DNA of 64,000 nt, taken from contig NZ_JAMQPN010000005.1 in NCBI RefSeq assembly GCF_026151655.1, forward strand, positions 206,993 through 270,992. The letters are read 5' to 3'. The DNA comes from Leptospira soteropolitanensis. GTDB lineage: Bacteria > Spirochaetota > Leptospiria > Leptospirales > Leptospiraceae. Each line of letters begins with the position of its first letter. Position 1 is the stretch's first letter. The notes beneath the pieces are model-generated. The model ran no database searches. It had not been told where the DNA came from and worked only from the letters and a program-made list of their open reading frames with translations. Below are positions 17,608 through 27,273 of this stretch, in pieces. Made by a program: the position numbers and the translations under genes.

Positions 17608-19620
17608 TTATATTCCAGACTCGGTGACTCGAAAACTGGGACATTCTATTCGGTAAGTAGATTTTTTCCCATCCGATCCAAGATATATTCCTTCATGTAC
17701 CAAACGGTATTCGCCAGGTTTTGTGTCCAAAGGAGTTTCCCAAATTAGATCCAGGCTTTCTTCAGCTCTAGCCCAAATGCCTCGTTTTTGATATAAAAAT
17801 TTTGTATCAAAGTCAGCATCAGAACGAATCGGTTTCCAAGTAGAGTTCTCGAGTATTTCTACACCTAAATAAGATGGAACTTTCGGATAACCTACGTTAG
17901 GATTTGCTGCAGCCACTCGACAAGACACTACCTCTCCTTTTTCATATAACTCAGAATTTGGTTGGATCACCAAATGCGGTTTGTTTGAAACAACATCCGC
18001 GAATGGTATTTTTAAAGGATGAATACGATCCGATAAATCCAAAGGCATAACAGTTGGTGCTTTTGTTTGGGTTCCATCTTTCAATTCTAGAGACATTTTA
18101 TGAAATTCTTGCCTTAAAGCATTCAAACTCTGAGGTCCGTGTAAGGTATGGCCACCTTCATAATTTTGAGTAGAATATTCCTCAGGCGTAGTAATGTATC
18201 CGGAAAAATCATTCGTTAAACCTGATAAAACAATTTCTGAAGTTTTATCTTTTAAAACAGATCTAACTTCATTTTTAAGTCGTCTACTGGACATTGTTGT
18301 GACTTCATGAGGTAAAACCAAAATAGTTAAATCACCTAACATCGCCAATCCGTAAGGAAGAATTTGAGGTAAACTAGGAATTGGTTTTGTTTCACCCATT
18401 GGAAATAAAACAGCTTTTGGGTTTTGGCATTCCCTCAGTTCATCTGATGGAGATTGTAACATAAATTTGGCGATCCAATCGATATAAAACCTACGATTTT
18501 GATTCGTCATCCCTTCGTGAAATAACCAATGTCCTCCGCCTTCTTCTGTAGATCCCGCAGCAAACGAATACCCATAAGCAGATGGGCAAGTAGTTTCAAC
18601 CTTCCCTGTTCCAGAAAATTCACTGCTTACAGGATGATTACTCATATCAATGAATCGCTGTGTGAACGAAATTCCACCTGACAAACGCTTGCCTTCTGAT
18701 TTTAATATTTCTTGGCTTGCGACAAACTGTCTTTTACCAATAATAAAGCTACTCTCGTAAATATCTTTTCCTGGACCTGTATTGTTTAGATTCAGATTCG
18801 GAGAAACATCTCCCTCGTTTGCCTGAGCAAAAATAGCAACATATTCGTTTAATCCTTGTTTTTTGGCCTCTGCCTCAGCAAGTAATGATGCAATTCCTTT
18901 ATTGTCGGAAGAGATAAGTCGATTGTCAAAAGTAATATTCGTTGGATGAACTCCATACCAATTGACAAAACCGATAGGAACACCAAATACAGATACGCTG
19001 AGTTGTAACATTTCACGATCAATATTATCAGAATATGATTTTCTTTCAGTTTCAGGATTAGCAAGGTAAGCAGAAAGACTTCTATTGACACCCGCTTCCT
19101 TTACCATTGCTTTTCCCAATGTTAACTCAGCTGGTTTCATTTTTTGATAAGCATCTTTTATCGACTCAAAAATTCCATCTCTTATAACTGCATAAGATTC
19201 TGAATAGAACTCTTTTGAATAAAACGAAACTTCGGAGTAGTGAAAATGTCCAGCGGGACCACTATGTGTATGTGATGCATTGATTAGAACATTACCATAG
19301 TTAAACCCTGAATCTAATTCTGTTTGCAATCTTTTGACAACATCTCTTTGGATTTCAAAAGGGATTCCTCCCACTTCCGCCGTAACATAAGCTAAAAGTT
19401 TTTTGGTACCTATGTCACGAATCACAAGAGAACGGGCAAACTGCCTTGTATGAATCCCAAGTCCCGTTTGGTCCTCTCTAGCATAACCCCAGAACATAAC
19501 ACCCACAGACGGACCAGTGATGTCTTTTTTTGCCATAGCAGCAAGATACACCGGTTTCTCTTCCGACAGGAGTGGAAGAGAAAAACAAAAAAGAACGACG
19601 AAAGAAATTCGAAACTTCAT
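17608..19620 (-). CDS. Neutral/alkaline ceramidase
   Basis: A 670-residue secreted enzyme with a signal peptide (SFVVLFCFSLPLLS). It shows the neutral ceramidase hallmarks: DITGP start, MFWGYA, the zinc-binding HTHSGPAG, the second zinc region NWYGVHPTN, and ANEGDVSPN, the loop that holds the catalytic Ser in this family. A C-terminal Ig-like domain of about 130 residues completes it. The reaction is ceramide hydrolysis to sphingosine and fatty acid. Leptospires are not known for abundant sphingolipids, so host or environmental lipid is the likely substrate. It is a single gene, followed on the minus strand by the SDR gene after ~200 bases. Confidence 0.9.
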   Translation of the reverse strand: MKFRISFVVLFCFSLPLLSEEKPVYLAAMAKKDITGPSVGVMFWGYAREDQTGLGIHTRQFARSLVIRDIGTKKLLAYVTAEVGGIPFEIQRDVVKRLQTELDSGFNYGNVLINASHTHSGPAGHFHYSEVSFYSKEFYSESYAVIRDGIFESIKDAYQKMKPAELTLGKAMVKEAGVNRSLSAYLANPETERKSYSDNIDREMLQLSVSVFGVPIGFVNWYGVHPTNITFDNRLISSDNKGIASLLAEAEAKKQGLNEYVAIFAQANEGDVSPNLNLNNTGPGKDIYESSFIIGKRQFVASQEILKSEGKRLSGGISFTQRFIDMSNHPVSSEFSGTGKVETTCPSAYGYSFAAGSTEEGGGHWLFHEGMTNQNRRFYIDWIAKFMLQSPSDELRECQNPKAVLFPMGETKPIPSLPQILPYGLAMLGDLTILVLPHEVTTMSSRRLKNEVRSVLKDKTSEIVLSGLTNDFSGYITTPEEYSTQNYEGGHTLHGPQSLNALRQEFHKMSLELKDGTQTKAPTVMPLDLSDRIHPLKIPFADVVSNKPHLVIQPNSELYEKGEVVSCRVAAANPNVGYPKVPSYLGVEILENSTWKPIRSDADFDTKFLYQKRGIWARAEESLDLIWETPLDTKPGEYRLVHEGIYLGSDGKKSTYRIECPSFRVTESGI

Positions 19621-19851
19621 CTTTCAAACTCTAAAGAGCTTCCTTTTCCTTGTCAATCCCGAACAATTGTCGACTAATTTCTGATATCAATCTCAGGGAA
19701 AGTTACGTTTTTCCGGGCTGATTTTAAAATTTGTCTAAAAAAGGCAAAAAGTTTTACCGGTGGTTCGGTTCCAAAATGCCTCTGAAGAAAGGAAGGACGA
19801 AACAAGGAAACCTAAAGAAATTGGAAAATACTGAACTATAAGGAAGTGGCT

Positions 19852-20175
19852 GTGTTTTCTTTACTCCAAACAAAACTAGGACGATTTCGTATTCTGGCTT
19901 TTTTAGAAGGTCTTTCTTTTCTCACGATTCTTTTTGTTACCATGCCTCTCAAATACATATATAAAAACCCGGAACCAAACAAAATTGTGGGACTCATTCA
20001 TGGTTTATTATTCCTTTTGTATTTAGTAGAATTGTTTCAAGTCAAAGTAGAGTTAGAATGGAAAACGAAAAAAACTTTGTTAGCGGCGCTCGCATCCGTT
20101 GTTCCCTTCGGAACTTTTATTGCAGAAAAATATCTTTATTTAAAATCCGATTCCGAAAGTTCAAAAGAATCCTAA
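19852..20175 (+). CDS. DUF3817 integral membrane protein
   Basis: About 107 residues with three membrane helices and the DUF3817 pattern: RILAFLEGLSFL, a K-Y pair, HG in GLIHGLLFLLYL and an end helix around ALASVVPFGTF. The function of the family is unknown. GTG 19852 is preferred because AAGGA (19840-19844) is 7 bases upstream; GTG 19846 would be too close to it. The last 118 bases overlap out of frame with the LpxR-like gene. Confidence 0.8.
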   Translation: MFSLLQTKLGRFRILAFLEGLSFLTILFVTMPLKYIYKNPEPNKIVGLIHGLLFLLYLVELFQVKVELEWKTKKTLLAALASVVPFGTFIAEKYLYLKSDSESSKES

Positions 20176-21716
20176 GCTTTTTTCAAAATACAAAAGTATT
20201 TTTTTTCCTATGTAGCTTTAGTTTTTTTGCGAATCTAAACGCAGCACCAAAGAAAGAAAGTCCAAAACCAAATTTGGTAAAACCTACTACGTCTTCTCTA
20301 TCTAACATTGAGAAGACCGAGCCAATACCTAAAGACCAATACCAAATCCGTTTGATTATGGAAAACGACGCATTTGGAGGTTTTTCGGATCAATATTATA
20401 CAAATGGATCACGTTTGGAATTTAACAAATCTGCAGGAGAAACCAATCCTACCCGAAGAATTTTAAGTTATTGGAATGATTTATTTTTCACGCCATCAAA
20501 AACGACCAAATATCTTCAAGGATTTGCACTTGGCCAAGAATTTTATACACCAACTAATATAGAAAAAGCGGATGTATCTTATGGAGACAGACCTTATGCT
20601 AGCCGAGCATATTTTAGTAATTCATTAACAACTGCTACGGAAGATACAAGTATTACTACGGAACTAGAAGTTGGAATGATCGGACCTTCTGTCGGTGGGA
20701 AATCGGCACAAATGAATTTTCACAACTTTATTGGCTCACCTACCCCACAAGGTTGGGACACACAAATTCCAAATTCTTATTCTGGTGCACTTCGTACGGA
20801 TGTAAGAAAGTTTCATCATCGATTTTTTGGAACCCAGTATAATTTGAACTTAGGAAATATTCAAGCCGATGCATCTTTTGGTCTTATCTTTCGATTTGGT
20901 AACGTAGACAAAACACCGGGGCCAGGAAGTTCTGCATTACAACCAGGTCCTCCTATCCTTCATGAAGATGGCAAAGGTTATTGGTATTTCTATGTGAACC
21001 CAGGTGGAACTTTTCAATTTTATAATGCAACTATCCAAGGTTTGATGGGATCAGACAAATCCTATAAAACACAAAATAGAAGTACTGCCTTTAGCAATTG
21101 GGATAATTACTTAAATAATCCAACACGAGAAGCAGGTGAAAGAGAGATTCAATACAGAGCTTTAGCAGAAGATAATGGAAAAAATTCCTTACAAAGATAT
21201 ATTTTGTTTAATGAATTCTTAGTAAAAGGGACGAATAACCCTTATAATATTGGGCTTAACTATCTATTATTTAATAATATTTTTAACGGAGCCGAGGACA
21301 TCGAGAAATCGACACGTTTATTCCTTTTAAATAATTTAGCAGAACAATGGGATCAAATGCCAGATAACGCTCGTGCTTTGGCAATATATTCTATTTTTCG
21401 CCCTGAAGGCGGAAAGTTACCGCCACAAATACGACTTTATTCTTACGAAGTGTTATCTCAATTTATCTTGGACCCAAAACAAAGAGAAATATTATTACAA
21501 CTATTACGCGATGAAATTGAATTCAGAGATGAAAAAACGTATGTTGCCGATTTGAAACGAGCTGTTGGTTTTATCAAGGCAGGATTTGTATCCGTATCCA
21601 ATACGGGCTTTCTAGCAGGCATTCATTATAACTATCAAACGATCGACTTCCAATCGGGCAAGGGATTACCACAGCAACACCAGTGGTTAGGTTTCCAATT
21701 AGGGAAAGTCTTTTAA
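20058..21716 (+). CDS. LpxR-like outer-membrane lipid A deacylase family protein
   Basis: The mature part starts after a hydrophobic signal core (VFFFLCSFSFFANLNA, about residues 48-63). It carries the LpxR/DUF2219 signature ENDAFGGFSDQYYTNG and SYGDRPYASRAY, and a C-terminal beta-strand ending in a hydrophobic residue as in beta-barrels. LpxR removes the 3'-acyloxyacyl chain of lipid A in other bacteria. The catalytic Asn-Asp pair is present; a charged insert of ~140 residues near residues 330-470 is unusual. No ATG/GTG/TTG exists between 20058 and the signal core, so the start overlaps DUF3817 by 118 bases and gives a signal with a long basic N-region. Confidence 0.75.
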   Translation: MENEKNFVSGARIRCSLRNFYCRKISLFKIRFRKFKRILSFFQNTKVFFFLCSFSFFANLNAAPKKESPKPNLVKPTTSSLSNIEKTEPIPKDQYQIRLIMENDAFGGFSDQYYTNGSRLEFNKSAGETNPTRRILSYWNDLFFTPSKTTKYLQGFALGQEFYTPTNIEKADVSYGDRPYASRAYFSNSLTTATEDTSITTELEVGMIGPSVGGKSAQMNFHNFIGSPTPQGWDTQIPNSYSGALRTDVRKFHHRFFGTQYNLNLGNIQADASFGLIFRFGNVDKTPGPGSSALQPGPPILHEDGKGYWYFYVNPGGTFQFYNATIQGLMGSDKSYKTQNRSTAFSNWDNYLNNPTREAGEREIQYRALAEDNGKNSLQRYILFNEFLVKGTNNPYNIGLNYLLFNNIFNGAEDIEKSTRLFLLNNLAEQWDQMPDNARALAIYSIFRPEGGKLPPQIRLYSYEVLSQFILDPKQREILLQLLRDEIEFRDEKTYVADLKRAVGFIKAGFVSVSNTGFLAGIHYNYQTIDFQSGKGLPQQHQWLGFQLGKVF

Positions 21717-21805
21717 AGAATGTAATTAGATCCGCTATCAAAGAAAATAGAGCGAGAGTATAAATTTTTGTCGCCAGCCAACCTATCCTTCTCCGACACT
21801 ATGCG

Positions 21806-23137
21806 ATGATGAACACTCATAATTTAAGCGGCCGCCTTTGGTCAGTATTAATTCTTTTTGGACTTGTTGGGCAAATTGCTTGGTCTGTCGAGAATATGTA
21901 TTTTAACTTATTCATATACAACACAATCGCTAAAAGCACTTCTTCTGTAACTTTGATGGTCCAACTGAGTGGAATCGTTGCCACTTTTACTACCCTTATC
22001 GCAGGCATTCTAACCGACAAAGCAGGGAACCGAAGGTATTTCATTTCTATTGGTTACTTACTTTGGGGTCTACTTACTTTGTCATTCGCTTTTATCTCCA
22101 AAGAAAATACGGCTAACTGGTTTCAATTAACCGATAGTGGCCAAATTGTCAGCCTCACTATAGCTATAGTCATTACTCTTGATTGTATTATGACTGCATT
22201 CGGATCAACCGCAAATGATGCAGCTTTTAATGCATTCGTAACAGATAACACAGAAAATGCGAGAAGCCTTGCAGAAGGTGTATTATCCGCAATGCCTCTT
22301 GTCGCGATGCTGATAGTGGCCGGTGGATTTGGTATGATTGTGAATGCTCTAGGATATCCGGGGCTATTTGTTGCCGTTGGAACCATGATGTCTGTATCTG
22401 GAATCATTGGTATTTGGCTTATCAAAGACAACCCAAACCTGAAAAAACAAAACACAAACTTTATTTCAGACATAAGTTACGGATTCAAATTTAGCGTCAT
22501 GTTAGAAAACAAAAAACTATATTTGTATTTTTTTGCTATGGGGATATATGGAATTGCCAGTCAAGTTTATATGCCTTATCTCATTATTTATATGCAAGAA
22601 TATCTAAAGTTTGATGCCATTCAATATTCGATTGTACTGGCTGGAGTGATACTAGGAGCTAGTATCATTACAATATTCCTAGGCAAACAGTTTGATGGAA
22701 AAAACAAAGACAAGTTATTAATTTATTTTTCGTTACTATACATAATTGGAATGTTATCTCTGTATATAATGTCAAAAACAATCGACATAAATCTCAAAAC
22801 AAAAGTTATGTGGATCACAGGATTCACAAGTTTGATTTTAATTACAGGTTTCGTACAAGTATTGGCATTAATTAGTGCGCAAATTCGTGACAATACTCCC
22901 ACAGAAAACACAGGAAAACTCCAGGGAATCCGAATGATTTTTTTTGTATTAATTCCTATGTATATTGGTCCCATGATCGGTGAAACCATCAACGAAAGAA
23001 CAAACCTTACATACATTGATCCAGTCAACGGTGCTACGGCACATGTTCCTGCACCTGAGATTTTTTTAGTTGGTGCTTTATTTTGTTTACTGATATTTTT
23101 CCCTCTTTCCTTTTTATTCCGAGGTAAACAAGCTTAA
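21806..23137 (+). CDS. MFS transporter
   Basis: A 443-residue protein with twelve predicted helices. The loop 2-3 motif GILTDKAGNRR is the MFS A-motif. The N-terminal W-x-x-ENMYFN segment resembles the sugar/cation symporter-like branch. It ends in TAATG, sharing one base with the start of the GH2 gene, so transport and hydrolysis of the same glycoside is a reasonable inference. No substrate-specific motif is recognised. Confidence 0.85.
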   Translation: MMNTHNLSGRLWSVLILFGLVGQIAWSVENMYFNLFIYNTIAKSTSSVTLMVQLSGIVATFTTLIAGILTDKAGNRRYFISIGYLLWGLLTLSFAFISKENTANWFQLTDSGQIVSLTIAIVITLDCIMTAFGSTANDAAFNAFVTDNTENARSLAEGVLSAMPLVAMLIVAGGFGMIVNALGYPGLFVAVGTMMSVSGIIGIWLIKDNPNLKKQNTNFISDISYGFKFSVMLENKKLYLYFFAMGIYGIASQVYMPYLIIYMQEYLKFDAIQYSIVLAGVILGASIITIFLGKQFDGKNKDKLLIYFSLLYIIGMLSLYIMSKTIDINLKTKVMWITGFTSLILITGFVQVLALISAQIRDNTPTENTGKLQGIRMIFFVLIPMYIGPMIGETINERTNLTYIDPVNGATAHVPAPEIFLVGALFCLLIFFPLSFLFRGKQA

Positions 23138-24828
23138 TGAAAACCATTTCACATACAGAATACCCACGACCACAGTTAGAACGTGATAGTTATATAAATC
23201 TAAACGGTGAATGGAATTTAACTCATTTAAAACCAGATTTAGATTCTAAAGAAGAATTTAAAATCATTGTTCCATTTTCACCTGAATCAAAAGCCAGTGG
23301 CCTAGGGCATTTTATTCTTCAGCCGAAAGAACAATTAGTTTACGATCGCGAATTTGACCTAACAGCTGATTTTATCAAAGATATCACCTTACTTCATTTT
23401 GGTGCTGTTGATTACTCATGCATTTGTTCCATTAATGGCAAAGAGGTAGGCTCTCACAAAGGAGGTTTTTTACCTTTTACGTTTGATATTTCCCAATATC
23501 TAAAAATCGGGAAAAATGAAATTAAATTAACAGTGACAGATCCCACTGATGCGGGAACCCAATCAAGAGGCAAACAAAAACTAAAACGTGGTGGAATTTG
23601 GTACACTCCGCAATCAGGTATTTGGCAAACCGTATGGCTTGAAAGTGTTTCTAAAGATTTTGTAAAAGACATAAAAATAACGCCAGACATCGACTCAAAG
23701 TCTGTGGAAATATTGGTAACTACAGAAAGTCCCAAAATAACCATACAGGTATTAGATGGTAAAACCGTAATTGCAGAATCAAACGAAAAAAATGCGAATA
23801 TCAATTTACCTAACATGGAACTTTGGTCGCCAGAACATCCAAAACTTTACGGAATACTTATCAAAACGCATGGTGATACAATAAAATCCTATTTTGGAAT
23901 GCGGAAATTTTCCATCGGATTTGATGGCAAATTCAAAAGGTTATTCTTAAACAACAAACCTTATTTCCATAATGGCTTACTCGACCAAGGTTATTGGTCA
24001 GAAGGACTTCTCACTCCACCAAACGACGATGCAATGGAAAAAGAAATCAAACTAATGAAAGATATGGGTTTTAATATGTTACGCAAACATATTAAAATAG
24101 AACCATTACGTTGGTATTACCATTGTGACAGATTAGGAATGTTAGTATGGCAAGATTTTGTCTGTGGTGGTGGTGCCTATGAAACTTGGAAAGTTGCTTA
24201 TTTGCCTTTTATTGGCTGGAAAACAAAGGACACTAAATATAAATTTTTAAATAGAACGGATGAAGCAGGTAGAAATGAATTTATTTCAGAGATGGATAGA
24301 ACCGTTGCTTTATTAAAAAATACTGTCAGTTTATCCGTTTGGGTTTTATTTAATGAAGGTTGGGGACAATTTGATAGCATCCAACTCACCGAAAAGTTAA
24401 GAAATCTAGACAATACAAGGACCATCGATAGTGTCAGTGGTTGGTATGACCAAGGCCCCAATAGTAGTGACCTAAAAAGTCTACACCTTTATTACCAAAA
24501 ACTAAAAGTGCCCAAACACGAAAGTCGAGTTATCGTATTATCTGAGTTTGGTGGATATTCGCTAAAAACCGAAGGTCATGTCTTTGATGAGAAAAAACTG
24601 TTTGGTTACAAAATTCTTCCAGACAAACAAAGTTTAGAAAATGAATACCGAAACCTATTCGAAAAGGAACTTTTACCCCTGTTAGAGAAAGGGCTTAGCG
24701 CTTCCATTTACACACAAGTCAGCGACGTGGAAGAAGAAATCAACGGCCTAGTCACCTATGACCGCAAAGTGATAAAGTTTGATATCGAATTTATGCGGGA
24801 ACTAAATTCTAAACTAGTGTATAAATAA
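23137..24828 (+). CDS. Glycoside hydrolase family 2 protein
   Basis: A 563-residue GH2 enzyme: N-terminal sugar-binding jelly-roll (YINLNGEWNLT ... YDREFDL), immunoglobulin-like middle, and a TIM barrel with the acid/base Glu407 in FNEGWGQF and the nucleophile Glu470 in LSEFGGY. The family includes beta-galactosidases, glucuronidases and mannosidases. There is no signal peptide, so it works on sugars already in the cytoplasm, which fits the coupled MFS importer (one-base overlap). The length is short for lacZ-type enzymes and closer to GH2 proteins of unknown specificity. Confidence 0.88.
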   Translation: MKTISHTEYPRPQLERDSYINLNGEWNLTHLKPDLDSKEEFKIIVPFSPESKASGLGHFILQPKEQLVYDREFDLTADFIKDITLLHFGAVDYSCICSINGKEVGSHKGGFLPFTFDISQYLKIGKNEIKLTVTDPTDAGTQSRGKQKLKRGGIWYTPQSGIWQTVWLESVSKDFVKDIKITPDIDSKSVEILVTTESPKITIQVLDGKTVIAESNEKNANINLPNMELWSPEHPKLYGILIKTHGDTIKSYFGMRKFSIGFDGKFKRLFLNNKPYFHNGLLDQGYWSEGLLTPPNDDAMEKEIKLMKDMGFNMLRKHIKIEPLRWYYHCDRLGMLVWQDFVCGGGAYETWKVAYLPFIGWKTKDTKYKFLNRTDEAGRNEFISEMDRTVALLKNTVSLSVWVLFNEGWGQFDSIQLTEKLRNLDNTRTIDSVSGWYDQGPNSSDLKSLHLYYQKLKVPKHESRVIVLSEFGGYSLKTEGHVFDEKKLFGYKILPDKQSLENEYRNLFEKELLPLLEKGLSASIYTQVSDVEEEINGLVTYDRKVIKFDIEFMRELNSKLVYK

Positions 24829-24837
24829 GAGTATCAA

Positions 24838-26013
24838 ATGGAATTTATATCCAGTCATCCATTGTTCATTTTTTCTTTCCTAGTTACGGTACTTTTTCTT
24901 TTTTATTATTTTCATGAAGTTGTAGAAACTCCTGTTCTTAGATTTAGTGAATCTGATTTTTTATTAAGAGTGATTGAGAGAACACCTCATTTAACAAAAA
25001 AATATTATCCAACATTTTGGTGTTTCAACCAACACCTTATGTTACTTTTACTAATGTTACGTGAATATAGAACAAAACCTTACCTTTATGATCAATTAGA
25101 ACAATTGAAAATGAAAGACGGAGGAATTACTGGTCTTGCCTGGTCAGGAACAGACGAACTAACAACTCAAAGTGATTCACCGATTGTTGTAGTATTCCAT
25201 ACAATTAGCGGTGACGAACAGGATGTTAAATCGACTGTCAAATATTTAAGGGAACGTTATGCATGGATAGTTGTTGTATGCATTCGAAGGGGACATGGAG
25301 ATCTTCCACTCACTAAACCTAAAGTAAACACAATGGGTTCCACCTCAGACCTTAAGGAACAATTAGCTTATATTCAAAAAAAATTCCCAAAGAGAAAAAT
25401 GTTTGGAGTTGGTATCTCAGCAGGATCAGGACTACTCGCCAGATACTTAGGAGAGGCTGGAGTCCAAAGTAAATTTGCAGCTGCGGTAGCCGTTTCACCA
25501 GCCTATGATATAGAAAAAGCCTTTCACCGTGTTCATCCAGTTTATAGTAAAATTATGGGCCAGAGAATGATTAATTATTTTTTAAAGAATCATTATGAGA
25601 GCCTTTCTAAATTGAAGGGGGTTGATGAACTTTTTAAAATTAAAACCATCGGAGAATTCCAAGACAAACTACACACTATTTCTGGATTCAAAGACCGAGA
25701 AAATTATTATTATCATTCCAATCCAGTGTTAGTCGCAAATAATATCAAAACACCTCTTCTTGTTTTAAATTCCGCGGATGATCCTATCTGTGTAAATCAA
25801 AATGTATTGGAAAATCTTCATTGGTTAGAAACTCTTCCCAACACTATTCATGTTCACACTAAACGAGGTAGTCATATTGCATACTTTGAAGGTATAAAGG
25901 CGAATTCATGGTCTGACAAAGTGATCGGAGAATATTTTGCGGCAGTTCAAAAAGAAAATTTACCAAAACAAAAACTTTCGCCAAATCCAAAAAAGAAAAA
26001 GAAGCGAATGTAG
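24838..26013 (+). CDS. Alpha/beta hydrolase (YheT/ABHD-like)
   Basis: A 391-residue protein with an N-terminal membrane helix (FIFSFLVTVLFLFYYF), the nucleophile elbow GVGISAGSG, a late acidic residue in NSADDPI and His in KRGSHIAYFEG, the order of the YheT/ABHD1-3 esterase group. The last 20 residues are almost all Lys, Pro and Arg. It follows the GH2 gene by 9 bases, so it is in the same rightward unit, which would make it a membrane-bound esterase partner of the sugar genes. Confidence 0.85.
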   Translation: MEFISSHPLFIFSFLVTVLFLFYYFHEVVETPVLRFSESDFLLRVIERTPHLTKKYYPTFWCFNQHLMLLLLMLREYRTKPYLYDQLEQLKMKDGGITGLAWSGTDELTTQSDSPIVVVFHTISGDEQDVKSTVKYLRERYAWIVVVCIRRGHGDLPLTKPKVNTMGSTSDLKEQLAYIQKKFPKRKMFGVGISAGSGLLARYLGEAGVQSKFAAAVAVSPAYDIEKAFHRVHPVYSKIMGQRMINYFLKNHYESLSKLKGVDELFKIKTIGEFQDKLHTISGFKDRENYYYHSNPVLVANNIKTPLLVLNSADDPICVNQNVLENLHWLETLPNTIHVHTKRGSHIAYFEGIKANSWSDKVIGEYFAAVQKENLPKQKLSPNPKKKKKRM

Positions 26014-26015
26014 CT

Positions 26016-27155
26016 CTATTTAGATAACAATCGATAATTTTGAGGTGAATGTCCAAAACGATCTAAAAAAAGTTTGTGAAATGAGGATTTAGAATTAAAC
26101 CCGGAAGCATAAATGACACTTAATATACTCATTTCAGGTTTTTCCAAAAGAAGCCTTGCTGCTTCTTGCAACCTGAATTGATTTACATAATTACGAAACG
26201 TAGAATTCAAATGAGAATTTAATATTTCCGAAAGTTGGTGGGTATGTAAATCCAATCGTTTTGCTAAGATCGCTAAACTTAAGTTTTCATTCAGGTAAAG
26301 CTGCTCTAAGTTCATGATATCATCCAATCTCTACAAAGTTTGGTTTATATCCAAACCTCTAAGCCTACTTTCTTTGTACCGAGCAAGCCTTACTTCTGAT
26401 TGAAAGTTAGGAATGACTTCTTTATGATTCATTTTAAACAATAAAATTAAAATCAAAAGAGATGTTAAAGCAAAGCAGGCCACACCAAAAAGTAACATAA
26501 AAAATAACTGCGAAATTACAAAAGAAACAACAACAAACAACGAATAAACTAATAGGCAAATTAAAGGAAAAAAAGAGGATTCGAGTTTTCCCTTAGATCC
26601 GAACTTCCATCGAACCACTCGAGTAAAAATAGAAACCATATAACCCAAAATTGATAGAATAGCAAAACCAAGTAAAAAATGGATCATCGATTCAAAGTTA
26701 TCCGTTTGATTCCAAATAGACAAACCAAGCGGAAATAATGAAAAATCAGTAGGACGAATTAAATAAATAAAAAATAAGCTTACCAAACTAGGGAAAAAAT
26801 GAAATGGATTACTTTTATAAAAATCACCTCCACCCATTTCTTCAAAATAAATATAAACTAAAGGACCAATTAGAAATAAACAGGGAATGTGAATCCCAAA
26901 AAAATACCGATAAAACTGTATCTCGCCGGATAATTCTAAATAGATATGAATTTGTAATATTCCTAAAGTAAGGAATAATAACGTAGCAGCATAGTGATAA
27001 AAGAAAGTAACGAGACCCATCTCTTGTTTTCGAGAAGCCAAAACAGGAGAAAGAGCGTTTTGTTTTCCAATGATTCTCCGTTGCATCGTTTCGATCCAAT
27101 GGGAAACCGCCAAAAGAAACGCAACCAAAGCTCCTGCCAAAGGAATCAAATTCAT
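26016..27155 (-). pseudogene. Membrane AraC-family regulator split by an in-frame amber codon
   Basis: The upstream part (27155-26331, 274 residues) has about seven membrane helices and ends ...SRLRGLDINQTL. A single TAG at 26333-26331 follows. The same frame then continues, without any shift, through RLDDIMNLEQLYLNENLSL into a complete AraC helix-turn-helix (LSEILNSHLNSTFRNYVNQFRL; SGFNSKSSFHKLF). Leptospira regulators with a 7TM N-terminus have exactly this continuous order. A CAG-to-TAG change would account for it. The DNA-binding half could still be made from TTG 26327 or ATG 26315. It is divergent from the DJ-1/PfpI gene, a typical target of such regulators. Confidence 0.85.
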
Positions 27156-27273
27156 AAAACAATTAAGAAAAGAAAAAGCCCCTTGTCTATTTTTTTATAG
27201 AAAATCTAAAACTTTGTATTCCATCCGTATACACTCGGACGACAGGTTCCAATAAAAATGAGATACTCTTTGC

